From Cantharellus purpuraceus (Eukaryota; Basidiomycota; Agaricomycetes; Cantharellales; Hydnaceae): a DNA stretch of 64,000 bases. The stretch spans positions 3,286,001-3,350,000 of the forward strand of contig JALBUN010000001.1 of the NCBI GenBank assembly GCA_025174535.1. Direction: 5' to 3'. Positions 10,814 through 20,102 of this stretch are shown piece after piece (positions within the stretch are counted from its first letter, which is position 1; each line of letters opens with the position of its first letter). The notes under the pieces are model-generated. The model was not told where the DNA came from, made no database searches, and saw only the letters and a list, made by a program, of their open reading frames with translations. The translations under genes were made by a program, and so were the position numbers.

Positions 10814-10957
10814 CCAGTGATTGAGAAGGAGCGTTAGGGTTACGGTCCACACACAAAATAATAAGAAATAAATAAATTAGAAATGCGTCAGTGTCAGTTG
10901 CCTAACCAATTGGTGGGTGGTGTTCCAGCCCGGCTTGGCCCCAAAGCCCTACAATCG
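10814..10957 (+). repeat. 5' half (part A) of the ~400 bp dispersed repeat
   Basis: Matches the reverse complement of about 17645-17808, sharing GTGATTGAGAAGGAG, GTCCACACACAA, GTTGCCTAACCAATTGGT and GTTCCAGCCCGGCTTGGCCC. In the intact copy this half is directly followed by part B; here it is followed by unrelated sequence. Confidence 0.75.
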
Positions 10958-11107
10958 ATGGACATATAATTTTATTGGAAGCCATGCACGGCCTAACGGC
11001 TTAGCTTTGGCTTTCAGAAATGCAAGCCGGGCCAAAGCCCCCAAGAAGCCAGGATCTTGGCCCGGCCCACGGCCTGAGGCTGGGCCAAGCACAGCACTGC
11101 AGCTGTG

Positions 11108-11345
11108 CAGTTCAGCTACCACGTCGGCTTCGCCGACATTGACACCAAGCTCATCGACAACATCAACTAGCATGGCGAGTACCTCGTGCACACCCTCGAC
11201 CCCTCCAAGCCGCGCCCCGTCTCCGTGTCCGATATATCGCGCGTCATCTCAGCCAGCGACATATCCTCGCCGCGATTCTCCCACCCGCAGGCGGATATCA
11301 TCACGACGTCGGTCGGCGTGGGCGTCCTCCCCCCCGTTGTTAGAC
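11108..11345 (+). pseudogene. mannitol-1-phosphate 5-dehydrogenase N-terminal fragment
   Basis: The frame reads FSYHVGFADIDTKLIDNIN, a stop (TAG at 11168-11170), then HGEYLVHTLDPSKPRPVSVS, SRVISASDISSPRFSHPQAD and IITTSVGVGVLPPVV. This corresponds to the N-terminal NAD-binding part of MtlD-type dehydrogenases (FAD-x-n followed by the D-x-x-TTSVG segment that contacts NAD). The nucleotide-binding glycine start, the rest of the enzyme and an intact frame are missing, so it is a captured or decayed fragment. Following sequence to about 11470 has another open frame (REYVRDYSHHHDLFEIHDDG) that I cannot assign. Confidence 0.6.
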
Positions 11346-11739
11346 GAGAATCGGGAGTATGTCAGGGACTACTCTCATCACCATGACTTGTTCGAAATAC
11401 ATGATGACGGCTTTCTCACGGGTCGTGTCCTGGACGAGAACGAAATTGCATATGGTCGTCTTTGACAACAGGTACGCATCACCAACACCCTACTCCTCCC
11501 CAACCCCAGGCTCGCGCTGGAAGGGACTCGAGGCTCACATCCCATTCACAGATGCGGGTCCGGATTTACACTTTGTGGGAGGGATAGGGACGGGCATCCT
11601 TAGTGTAGTATACGATAATCGAAGATTTTATATGCATATCTTATCAGATAAAATCAATTTAGGCGCGCGGACTGCAAATCTGCCGTCCGCGAGTCGTAAC
11701 CTGTCGTATCCCTTTTGGTTCTCTCCCACCATCTCCACC

Positions 11740-12912
11740 ATGGATCCTTTGCCTGCCAAAACACTGGCAGCAGCAATAGGGGCGACCATGACGGCCCTCA
11801 CGAGTACTTTATCGTCTGATTTTCTCTTTTCTGTTTCTAACATTTATTATTAATACAGTGACGCCTTTCGACGTCGTGAAGACACGGTTACAGACTCAAC
11901 CACCCTCGCTCCTGTTCCCTGTCCCACCGGCTCAAAAATGCTGCTTGCCTTCTCATGTGCCGTGTGTACGGAATATGTCATCGCTTGCTCGTGCGAGTCA
12001 CCCCGAGGAACTGGTTTGTATCTGGGACCACGGAACTTTAAGGGCCGAACGGGTGACAGGCTTTGGAGATGCTTTTAGGAAAGTGTGGAGAGCAGAGGGA
12101 ATTAGAGGGCTCTGGAAAGGAGCAGGAACAACTTTGTGTGTTTTGTCCGACTATTACGTTTTCTAACCGTATCTGATGTCATGCCGCAGACTCATCGGTG
12201 TACCTTCATCAACATGCTATATGTTAACATATGATCATTTCGTCCATGTTTTAATACCCCAAATATCCCCTTCACCGACCGCAACGCCTTTGATCTCTGG
12301 CATCCTTGCTCGAACGCTCATTACGTCCGTAGTTTCGCCGTTGGAGCTTTTACGGACAAACTTGCAGTCAACGCCTCCATCACCAAATAATCCACATACT
12401 TTACTATCCGTTGTCACCAACATCCGCTCTCTGGCGCGCTCGCAAGGCGCGCTCTCGTTATGGCGTGGCCTCGGTCCCTCTCTATGGCGTGACGTCCCAT
12501 TTAGTGGCCTATATTGGGCAGGATATGAGACATGTAAATCCATGATGGAGCGGAGAGGAAGAAAGGGAGCACAAGTAGCACTCGCTAGCGGTTCCATCAG
12601 TGGGACAATGGCCGCCTTGCTCACCTCTCCATTCGATGTTCTGAAGACACGACGGCAAGCTCTCTTGATGCCTTCCGCTACGACACAGGGTCGCTACACT
12701 TCCTCCATGTCTCTTGTTTCGAAAATTATTCGGACCGAGGGTGTTTCAGCTTTGTTTGCAGGACTCACGCCTCGAATAGCAAAAATTGCACCTGCTTGTG
12801 GTATCATGGTGGCGTGTTATGAGGTAAGATTGTAAGCCTTCGTGCTGCTTTCGATTTCACAACTCACTGCATTATTCAGGGGGTTGGCACATTACTCATG
12901 AAGGCGGGATGA
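11740..12912 (+). CDS. mitochondrial carrier, MTM1/SLC25A39-like
   Basis: Mitochondrial carrier family protein of the inner membrane. The three signature repeats are visible: TPFDVVKTRLQTQ after the first transmembrane segment, SPLELLRTNLQS in the second third and SPFDVLKTRRQ in the third, each the PX(D/E)XX(K/R)X(K/R) motif. The long insertion after the first motif (SLLFPVPPAQKCC...CVRNMSS) and the GLWKGAGTTL and SLWRGLGPSLWRDVPFSGLY blocks fit the Mtm1/SLC25A39-40 branch, implicated in mitochondrial glutathione import and manganese/iron homeostasis. Start at 11740 gives MDPLPAKTLAAAIGATMTAL. Introns: about 11807-11858, one before LIGVPSSTCYML (ending near 12190) and one near 12825-12880 before the final GVGTLLMKAG. 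The gene looks intact. Confidence 0.85.
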
Positions 12913-14351
12913 TTAAGATTACATAGAAATATTTGCAACCCCTTTATCTTTATCCTCACATGTTAGAATAATGTCGCATTTGCGGGCGGTGACTCGCTAA
13001 AGCATTGATGATGATCCCTCGAGCAACCACGCAGCTCAAAAAAAAACTCCGTTAAAGGGCAGTGTAAAAGCAGGAAATGATAGATGTAAAGTAAAAGATA
13101 ACAGGATGGGTGAAACAAGGCGCGGACGTGTGTGCATGCTTACTGGCGGGAACTGCTCATCCTCCCCCCCCGCGCGCGTCCAGCACAGGGATGACACGAG
13201 CGGGTACACTGCGTCCGTTTCTTCTGCGAGCGGGCTAAGCGGGGATTGGAAGATGCTCACGAAGGCGTGCAGGAAAGCGGGGCTCCACGTATACGTGCGT
13301 GTCAATGGAGATCGCAAATGAGGGCCAGGGCGCATGAGAGCATGGCAGCGATGACGATTAATTATTCAAATATCCACAATTGCATGGATGTGGGTGCATC
13401 GCTGTCGAAGCTCCCGCAACGGTGCCAGGCAGCTGCATGTGTCTACGCGCGGCGATGGAGATCGCTAGGGCTCATATGAAAGTGCGATGGCGGCGGTGGC
13501 TGTCGGATTCGGATATTCGCAATTGCGTGGATGTGCGTGCGTCGCTGTCGAGGCTCCTGCGGCGCTCGATCTATAGGGGCGCTGCCTGCTCCTCGTCCTC
13601 GTCTTCTCTCCTCTCTCTCTCCCTCACCTCTCCCACCGGCCCGTCCAACCATCCTTGAGTGCATGAGGTTGTTCACATGCCTGGTAACTAGGGCTTGCTA
13701 CGACTTAAAAGCGGCATGGATCCGATCTCTACATGATTTAGCACTAATAAGACCCTTAGCTAAATCCTTCCGGCAACTTATCGCGATGTCGCCTGTTGCG
13801 GTGTCCAACGCGAGCAGTAGGGGCGTACACAACCAGCGATGGTCACTATGCTATGTCCTACGACCCTATAAAGGACCGCATGACGCATGGCTCATGTGGA
13901 ATAATGCCCTGCAGGGATGACCAGTGCCGCCACGACACTCTTGACAATTCAGGTTCAAGTTGATCCATGAATCCTACTTATGTGGGAGTGTGTAGGCCCC
14001 CTAGGGTGCTTTGAGTGATGTATGACGTTGTAAGGTGATGTGAATTTTCTTCAAGGTCTTGAACATGCAACTATGCATCTCAGTTTCGAAGAGGAGGCTC
14101 GATTTGGCTACACTCTGGGCAAGACGATGCATTCAGTAGGAGGAACTATCGCGTACGATGACTGGCGAAAGCAGTACTTACTCTTTGGAGTTCATGAACC
14201 TTGAGGGTATGGAACCATCATGGTCCTTCCCATTTTGATTCACGTAATAAGACCCAAATAAGACCTAGTCCGCCATTGCGAAGCGTCTTTCACACCGCGA
14301 ATGAACCTAAGATGATATTTAAATAGTCCACGAGAATGGACCAGAACCACC
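12913..14351. other. intergenic with imperfect ~140 bp direct repeat; P450 promoter
   Basis: No gene is supported. Two imperfect tandem copies of a ~140 bp unit lie at about 13292-13440 and 13441-13570, each with GATGGAGATCGC, an AATTGC-TGGATGTG core and a TCGCTGTCGA end. Open frames here follow the repeat and carry no motifs. The segment after 13680 is ordinary intergenic DNA and the upstream region of the P450 at 14352, with ATTTAAATAG about 30 bp before its start. Confidence 0.5.
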
Positions 14352-17148
14352 ATGTCTTTCCGCTGGCCTCCTGGTCCCCTCTATCTTGCGCAAACGGCAC
14401 ACTTGTGGGCATTCCCCTCACTCCTGGTCCTGCTGGTGCACCAGTATGCAGCACTCACGCTCCCCACATCTATATGGATCACTGCCTACCTTCTTGCAAC
14501 ACCAGCCGTCTCTGTCATACAAGGCGTCCTGCAGTCCTTCAGGCAACAGCGCGAAATGAAGCAGCTGGGGGCACGTAAAATCCCTTTGGTCGCTTCGAGT
14601 TGGCCTGGGGCGCCCGACCGCCTTTTCGATCTGGCGAAAAGCTTCAATGATGGCTACCCTAGTATGACATTATCTTTCTTACTCGCTACGTGTAATCCAA
14701 TGTGTACCATTCAGGCGACGCCTGGGGAGAGTGGAATGAGGCCCAAGGCCACTGCCTCAATCTTCGGATACTAGGGAAAGACCTGGTACGCAACTCAAAA
14801 CGCACTCGTCGAGAACTTAACACTTGATACGCTTTTTCAGATTCTGACAACGGAGCCCGACCACATCAAGGTATCACAGTGAACCGTCTATCTCTGCAAA
14901 TCACTGACAGACTCACAGCCAATGCTTACTACAGACTGTTTCGAAAAGGGTCCAATCTTGCGATGGTATCTGCAGTCCGTGTTAGGAATAGGCATGTTCA
15001 TTACAGATGGCGACATGTGGAAGTGAGTGCTCTTCCAGCTCTCCACATAATAAACTCCTCAGGATGAACCTTCCCCTACAGGTTCCATAGAGCGATGACT
15101 CGTCCATTTTTTGTCAGGGATCGCGTGACAGATTTCGACATGTTTGATCGCCACTCCGATTTGGTCATCAGTCGGCTCAAGGAACGATTTGCCCAAGGAG
15201 AAGTCGTTGATTTCCAGGTATGCACCCTCGCCACTTTCGCCTGTTCACCCGTTAATCTTAGCTATACAGGATATTATGTCAAGGTTCGTATCCTACGTGT
15301 CCCGAAAGAGGTAGGGGTTATGTCCACTGATTCTCCGCTCCTCCATAGGTTCACCATGGACTCTGCTACCGAGTTCCTGTTCGGTTCCAATGTCCACAGT
15401 CTGCACGCATCCTTGCCTTACGCACACAACTCTCCCCTTCGCAACACCAAGACGCAGCCTCACCCCAGCACTAAATTCTCAGAAGCGTTCAGCCAGGCGC
15501 AGTCCCAGATGGTGCTACGCAGCCGCCTCGCGTGGATGTGGCCGCTTTTTGAGTTCTGGAAGGACAAGACGGAGGATTCGATGAATGTTATTTATGACTT
15601 CATTGATCCTATAATCAAGGACGCCCTGGCGAGGAAGGGCATGGGAGATAGAAGTATAGACGTGACTCAGTCGGAGACTTTGTTGGATCATCTGGTGAAC
15701 CAGACCGATGGTAAGCAGGATAAAATCTGGCACAGGAGCCTTTGCAGATGCTCATTATATTATTATAATAAGACCCCGTCATTATAAGGGATGAAACGAT
15801 CAAGTAAGTTGTCTTTTCAATGTGGTGAGAGATTCAGTCGTGCTCATATCTTCATAGTATCTTGATCGCGGGCCGTGATACCGTATGCTGCACTACACCT
15901 CTCTTTGATATTTGCTCACATGGATATTACAGACCATGGCCACCCTCACCTTTGCCGTATATTGTCTGTCGCAACATCCCAATGTCCTGATGGCCCTGCG
16001 CGAGGAGATCCTTACGAAAATAGGATCGCAACGAAGACCCACTCCCGAAGATATCAAGGACTGCAAGTACTTGCGTGCAGTGATCAATGGTAAGCTCTAA
16101 CAGCGATTGCAACCATGTACTTTGACAACGTGCCGTGATTTATGTAGAGACGATGCGTTTATATCCCCCTGTGTACGTATCATGTTGTTTCCTTTGGCTA
16201 TCCAGATTCTGATGTTCCTTTCAGCCCAGTCAATGCACGGTATGTGCACCCGATCACAATCAATGCAGTCCTTAAATGCCGTTGCCCATTTAATCTTACT
16301 TCAGCCATTCCAAGCGGACGACTACATTGTCTGCTCCAGATGGTGGGAAGCCGTTCTACATCCCTGGAAATGTCGAGTAAGTATGGGGTTTCAACCTGTG
16401 TATCTCATGATTTCTAAATTTCGTTACTAGAGTCGTTTACTCATTATGGTTGATGCACCGTCGCAAGGACCTTTGGGGACCTGATGGTACGTATGAATAT
16501 GGTTTTGGCCCTTTCTGCATTCCTTTCCCAATTCGTTTTGTTGGCTTTGTATTTGTAAATGAGTCAACACTGAACCCGTTTCTATTTGTTCAGCCGACAA
16601 GTTTGATCCGATGCGCTTTATAGATGAAAGGCTCAAGGTAATGTCTTGATACTTTTTCTACTTGCCCTAGAAGTTGTTCATGCTTTCTGATATGACCGCC
16701 CCTGAACTAGATTATTACATCCAATCCGTTCATCTTCTTGCCATTCAACGCTGGCAAGTATTTATATCAGTAAAACAAGCCTCAAACTTATGCATGCTTC
16801 TGTAGGACCTCGTATTTGTCTTGGCCAACAGGTCAGCAACTCCCCTCCATCAAGCTTGATCCCTATCATCTCCACATCACACGCTCATCATCCATATTCT
16901 AATTAAACATTTCACAGTTCGCATATAATGAAGCCTCCTTTATGCTCATCCGTCTCCTCCAAGCCTTCGACGCCATCACCTTCGTGCCCGACGCCCAACC
17001 GCCCGAGTCTCGTCCCCCCGCAAGCTGGAAAACGGCGCCAGGCACGCAGGCAACCGAGAAGATATGGCCAAAGTACCACCTCACGATGTATTCTCATATG
17101 GGCCTCTGGCTCAAGATGGGAGAGGCTACGTACGTGAACACTGTATGA
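14352..17148 (+). CDS. cytochrome P450, CYP63-like (copy 1)
   Basis: Membrane-anchored haem-thiolate monooxygenase of the endoplasmic reticulum. The N-terminus has the proline hinge WPPGP and hydrophobic segments. Downstream exons give [53 protein letters not shown], the I-helix AGRDT (15873-15887), the K-helix ETMRLYPP (ExxR, near 16150), FDPMRFIDERLK and the haem loop [12 protein letters not shown] with the cysteine ligand near 16818. The tail [18 protein letters not shown]...KIWPKYHLTMYSHMGLW matches CYP63-type enzymes as I know them. About a dozen introns restore one frame; the one inside the haem loop has a GC donor (GGCAAGT) where the paralog has GT. It is an inverted paralog of the gene at 60615-63438 and two residues shorter around DCFEKG. 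Substrate unknown. Confidence 0.87.
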
Positions 17149-17414
17149 AATTAGGAGCACGATACGCACGAGTTTGATTGAGGGATAGGTGTATTAGTGT
17201 GTACTATCAGGTGTCGGGGGTTTGGAATTTCAAAGTCTTGACTGAGCATGACTGGCATATAGCAAGCTGAAGCTGTTTTCTGCAAGATAAAATAATTAGG
17301 TGTGATTATTAGTTTCTATTCTTTCCCGGTGTTAGTAATGCATTAAAAATTATTTCATGTGTATGGGAGATGTTTTAAAGACGAAGCATCTGATATTGCC
17401 ATGGATGATAATGG
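17149..17414. other. 3' flank of P450 copy 1
   Basis: The first ~60 bp after the stop (GAGTTTGATTG...GTGTATTAGTGTGTAC) match the 3' flank of the second P450, so the duplicated block includes the 3' UTR. The remainder is AT-rich and shows nothing recognisable. Confidence 0.5.
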
Positions 17415-17815
17415 GCGTGGTCCCTAATTTGAATGGAACCTCATGTGTCTGTTAACCTTTTGGCTTTTTGCGATCGGTGCCAGGCACTTGAAGGCCTGAT
17501 TGATGAACGCCCCGAACTTGGCCAGACATGGCTAAAGTACGGCCGGCCATACGGCGGCAGGCCCAAAGCTGCCCGGACCAGAGTAATGGGTTAAGGTCTC
17601 TGAGTGTGGGCCATCCTGCGCGGACTGAGATCTGACCGCAGAACGATCTGAGTGTGTTTTCGATTGCAGGGCTTTGGGGCCAAGCCGGGCTGGAACAGCT
17701 ACCTACCAATTGGTTAGGCAACTGATGCACTGACACATTTTTAATTTATTTACTTATCTTATTACCTTGTGTGTGGACCATAACCCTAACACTCCTTCTC
17801 AATCACTTACAGTGG
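17415..17815 (-). repeat. ~400 bp dispersed repeat, whole copy (A+B)
   Basis: Read on the minus strand it runs from GTGATTGAGAAGGAG (part A) to TCAAATTAGGGACCACG (part B). Parts A and B each recur separately near 10.8 and 7.6 kb. No terminal TG/CA or target duplication could be fixed by eye. It may be a non-autonomous element or an LTR of an unrelated family. Confidence 0.7.
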
Positions 17816-17850
17816 CTCAAAAAACTGTCCCAATGTTTTGGAATGTGGAG

Positions 17851-18038
17851 TTGTACTACTGGGGACTTCATTCCCCAGTTTGAATATCAAATCACATCTA
17901 GCTCCTAAGTCCAATCCAAACTACCTAAAATCTTACTCCACTTCCAAAATCTCAGACACAGGTATTAGTGAGGGCACAGCACATAAGCTGAAGCCAAGTC
18001 TGTTCTGACCCCCACAATGCACCCTGACATCAACTCCA
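17851..18038 (+). mobile_element. 3' part of an old gypsy-family LTR (truncated)
   Basis: Forward-oriented fragment with the LTR hairpin (CTGGGGACTTCATTCCCCAG), TTTGAATATC and the AGCACATAAGCTGAAGCCAA block. It is cut on the right by the reverse LTR starting at 18039. This copy has CAGTTTGAATAT, the exact complement of the putative primer-binding stretch of the tandem elements. Confidence 0.8.
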
Positions 18039-18412
18039 TGTTACACACTAGGTCCAATTGGGGGTTGGAGATTGGGTTGGAGATTGGGTTGGAGATTGGG
18101 TTGGAGATTGGGTTGGAGATTGGGTTGGAGATTGGGTTGGAGATTGGGTTGGAGATTGGGTTGGAGATTGGGTTGGAGATTGGGTTGGAGATTGGGTTGG
18201 AGATTGGGTTGGAGATTGGGTTGGAGATTGGGTTGGAGATTGGGTTGGAGATTGGGTTGGAGATTGGGTTGGAGATTGGGTCGGAGATTGGGTCGGAGTT
18301 GGAGCAGGAATTGTGGTGCATTGTGGGGGTTGGAACAGACTTGGCTTCAGCTTATGTGCTGCACCCTCACTAGTACCAGTGTCCGAGATTTCGGAGATGG
18401 AGTACGACTTAG
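18039..18412 (-). mobile_element. truncated reverse LTR with expanded 12-bp minisatellite
   Basis: Starts TGTTACACACTAGGTCC, the inverted 3' end of the gypsy LTR, and stops where the tandem array begins (18413). It contains about 20 head-to-tail copies of the 12-bp unit GAGATTGGGTTG at roughly 18062-18300. This unit is present in only two to four copies in most other LTRs of the family. The repetitive open frames on both strands are consequences of the 12-bp period, not genes. Confidence 0.88.
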
Positions 18413-18951
18413 TGTTATGACTATATTCATTAACGACCAGATCCCCGTCTGATCCCCTCAGATCCCCGCGCATATGAAATCTATACTCCATTTGGAAACC
18501 GCTACGTCTCCATTTACCTGTCCGATTGTCACCACCGATTCTGCCCATCCGTCTCCGGTTCCGATTGATGCATCAGCATCACCATAGGAACCCGGACATC
18601 CGTCCCCGTTGGACTCGGACATACTCACGTAAGGCCGTCGGCCTTGGAGACCCATCACCGGAGTAATTATTATTAGATTTCAAATATGTATTTAAGTTGC
18701 CCAACTGGGGACTTCATTCCCCAGTTCGAATATCGAATCACGCCTAGCTCCTAAGTCCAATCCTAACTCTCTAAGTTGTACTCCGTCTCTGAAATCTCGG
18801 ACACCGGTATTAGTGAGGGCGCAGCACATAAGCTGAAGCCAAGTCCGTTCCAACCCCCACGACGTACTCCGACTCCGACCCAACCTCCAACCCAACCTCC
18901 AACCCAACCTCCGATCCAATCTCCGACCCCAATCGGACCCAGTGCGTAACA
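18413..18951 (+). mobile_element. 5' LTR of gypsy copy 1 (539 bp)
   Basis: Runs from TGTTATGACTATATTC to AGTGCGTAACA, the same ends as the LTRs at 25795 and 33177. It carries a TATA-like TATTTAAG at 18689, the stem AACTGGGG/CCCCAGTT at 18703-18726, and three 12-bp U5 units before its end. The 5-bp flank on the left (CTTAG) does not match the flank right of the last LTR (ATTGG), so the array no longer has a target duplication. Confidence 0.95.
18689..18733 (+). promoter_or_regulatory. LTR promoter, hairpin and putative self-primer (copy 1)
   Basis: TATTTAAG at 18689-18696 is followed by a perfect 8-bp stem (18703-18710 with 18719-18726). The 12-mer CAGTTCGAATAT starts 33 nt after the TATA box, where transcripts are expected to begin. 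Its complement matches 11 of 12 bases just downstream of the LTR (18954-18965). Inference: the transcript 5' end may fold back and prime reverse transcription, as in Tf1. Confidence 0.5.
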
Positions 18952-18953
18952 GT

Positions 18954-18965
18954 ATATTCAAACTG
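18954..18965 (+). promoter_or_regulatory. putative primer-binding site, self-complementary to the LTR (copy 1)
   Basis: ATATTCAAACTG lies 2 nt after the LTR end and pairs with the LTR 12-mer at 18722-18733 with one mismatch, and perfectly with the older LTR variants carrying CAGTTTGAATAT. No tRNA-type TGG... primer site is visible at this position. Confidence 0.5.
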
Positions 18966-18983
18966 CCATACTCACTCCTACCA

Positions 18984-20102
18984 ATGCCACGATCCACCGC
19001 CAATTCCGAACGTGCCCGAATCGTCGAGGTACCCGCCCCCAGCATCGACACCATCCCTGAGGTCATCGAAGAACCGATGGACCACATAGAGGCCGTCAAT
19101 GAAGAAGACGACACCCCGCCCTCTCCAAATCTGGCGCAAGCCATCTCCCTGCTCGCTAGCAGCATCCGTAACCCACAAGCCCCTAAGTCCCAGACCAAGG
19201 TCCGAGAACCCAACCCATTCAATGGCTCCAATCCACGCAAGCTCCAGCCATTCTTGGTGCAATGCCGGTTGAATTTCCGCAATCGCCCCAACGCATTCAC
19301 ATCCGATCAGGCGAAGGTTACCTTCGCCATGTCCTATCTCAAGGGCACCGCACTGGACTACTTCGAGCCAGCGCTCATGGACTACTCCGATGACCCGATA
19401 TGGTCAGAGGACTACTCCGACTTCATCTCCAAGCTTTGGACCAATTTCGGACCGTACAACCCCGAGGCCGATGCCGAGAATGAACTCGATCGACTTCGGA
19501 TGAAGGAAAATCACAAAATCGCAAAATACATTGTGAGTTTCCAGCAGCTAGCTCTGAAAGTCCAATGGGGTGACGCCGCACTCCGACGCCAATTTTACGT
19601 TGGACTCCCATCCCACATCAAGGACGAGATATCACGCGTCGGTAAGCCGGATAGTTTGGCTACCCTTCGCAAGCTCGCCCAATCCATCGACGCCCGTTAT
19701 TGGGAACGTCAATCCGAGGTCTCCTGTGAAAATTCGGCTAACAACAAATTGGACAAATCATCGGACAAAACTCCAAAGTCCAACAAGGGGTCCGATAAGC
19801 AGGCCACCGCCAATTCAGGCCAGAAATCAAACACTGGTAATGCTGCTGCTTCCAGTTCTGGTCAGAACAACTCCGGCACCAGCAATAACTCCGGAGCTTG
19901 CAAGAGTACTCCGGACCTCTCCACCAAGCTGGGAAAGGATGGGAAACTTACCCAGCAGGAACACCAGTGCCGCATGGACAACAACCTCTGTCTGTTCTGC
20001 GGAAAGCCTGGTCACCAAGCCAAGGATTGCAACAAGGCAACCTCGTCCGCAGCAAAGGCAAAGGGCCACGCCACCAACGCCACGACGGACCAAAAAAAAT
20101 AG
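18984..20102 (+). CDS. gag: gypsy Gag (capsid and zinc knuckle), copy 1
   Basis: Structural protein that packages the element RNA into virus-like particles. I set the start at the first ATG (MPRSTANSER); the frame is open upstream into the LTR but without an ATG. Residues around 80-230 form the retrotransposon Gag/capsid domain (NPFNGSNPRKLQPFLVQCRL, MSYLKGTALDYFEPAL, FQQLALKVQWGDAALRRQFY, YVGLPSHIKDEISR). A Ser/Asn/Lys-rich linker follows, then one CCHC zinc knuckle CLFCGKPGHQAKDC. It ends at a run of eight A residues and TAG. This copy is intact, whereas copy 2 has a TGA inside. Pol follows in a different frame. Confidence 0.9.
   Translation: MPRSTANSERARIVEVPAPSIDTIPEVIEEPMDHIEAVNEEDDTPPSPNLAQAISLLASSIRNPQAPKSQTKVREPNPFNGSNPRKLQPFLVQCRLNFRNRPNAFTSDQAKVTFAMSYLKGTALDYFEPALMDYSDDPIWSEDYSDFISKLWTNFGPYNPEADAENELDRLRMKENHKIAKYIVSFQQLALKVQWGDAALRRQFYVGLPSHIKDEISRVGKPDSLATLRKLAQSIDARYWERQSEVSCENSANNKLDKSSDKTPKSNKGSDKQATANSGQKSNTGNAAASSSGQNNSGTSNNSGACKSTPDLSTKLGKDGKLTQQEHQCRMDNNLCLFCGKPGHQAKDCNKATSSAAKAKGHATNATTDQKK

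Noticed and set aside
18058..18300. Regular repeats resembling a CRISPR array
   Set aside because: Head-to-tail 12-bp units without spacers in a fungal LTR; a minisatellite.
17965..18452. Long open frames in all six frames (SNPI/GWRL/EIGL-type repeats)
   Set aside because: They come from the 12-bp minisatellite, whose period is a multiple of three, so no frame meets a stop. Not proteins.
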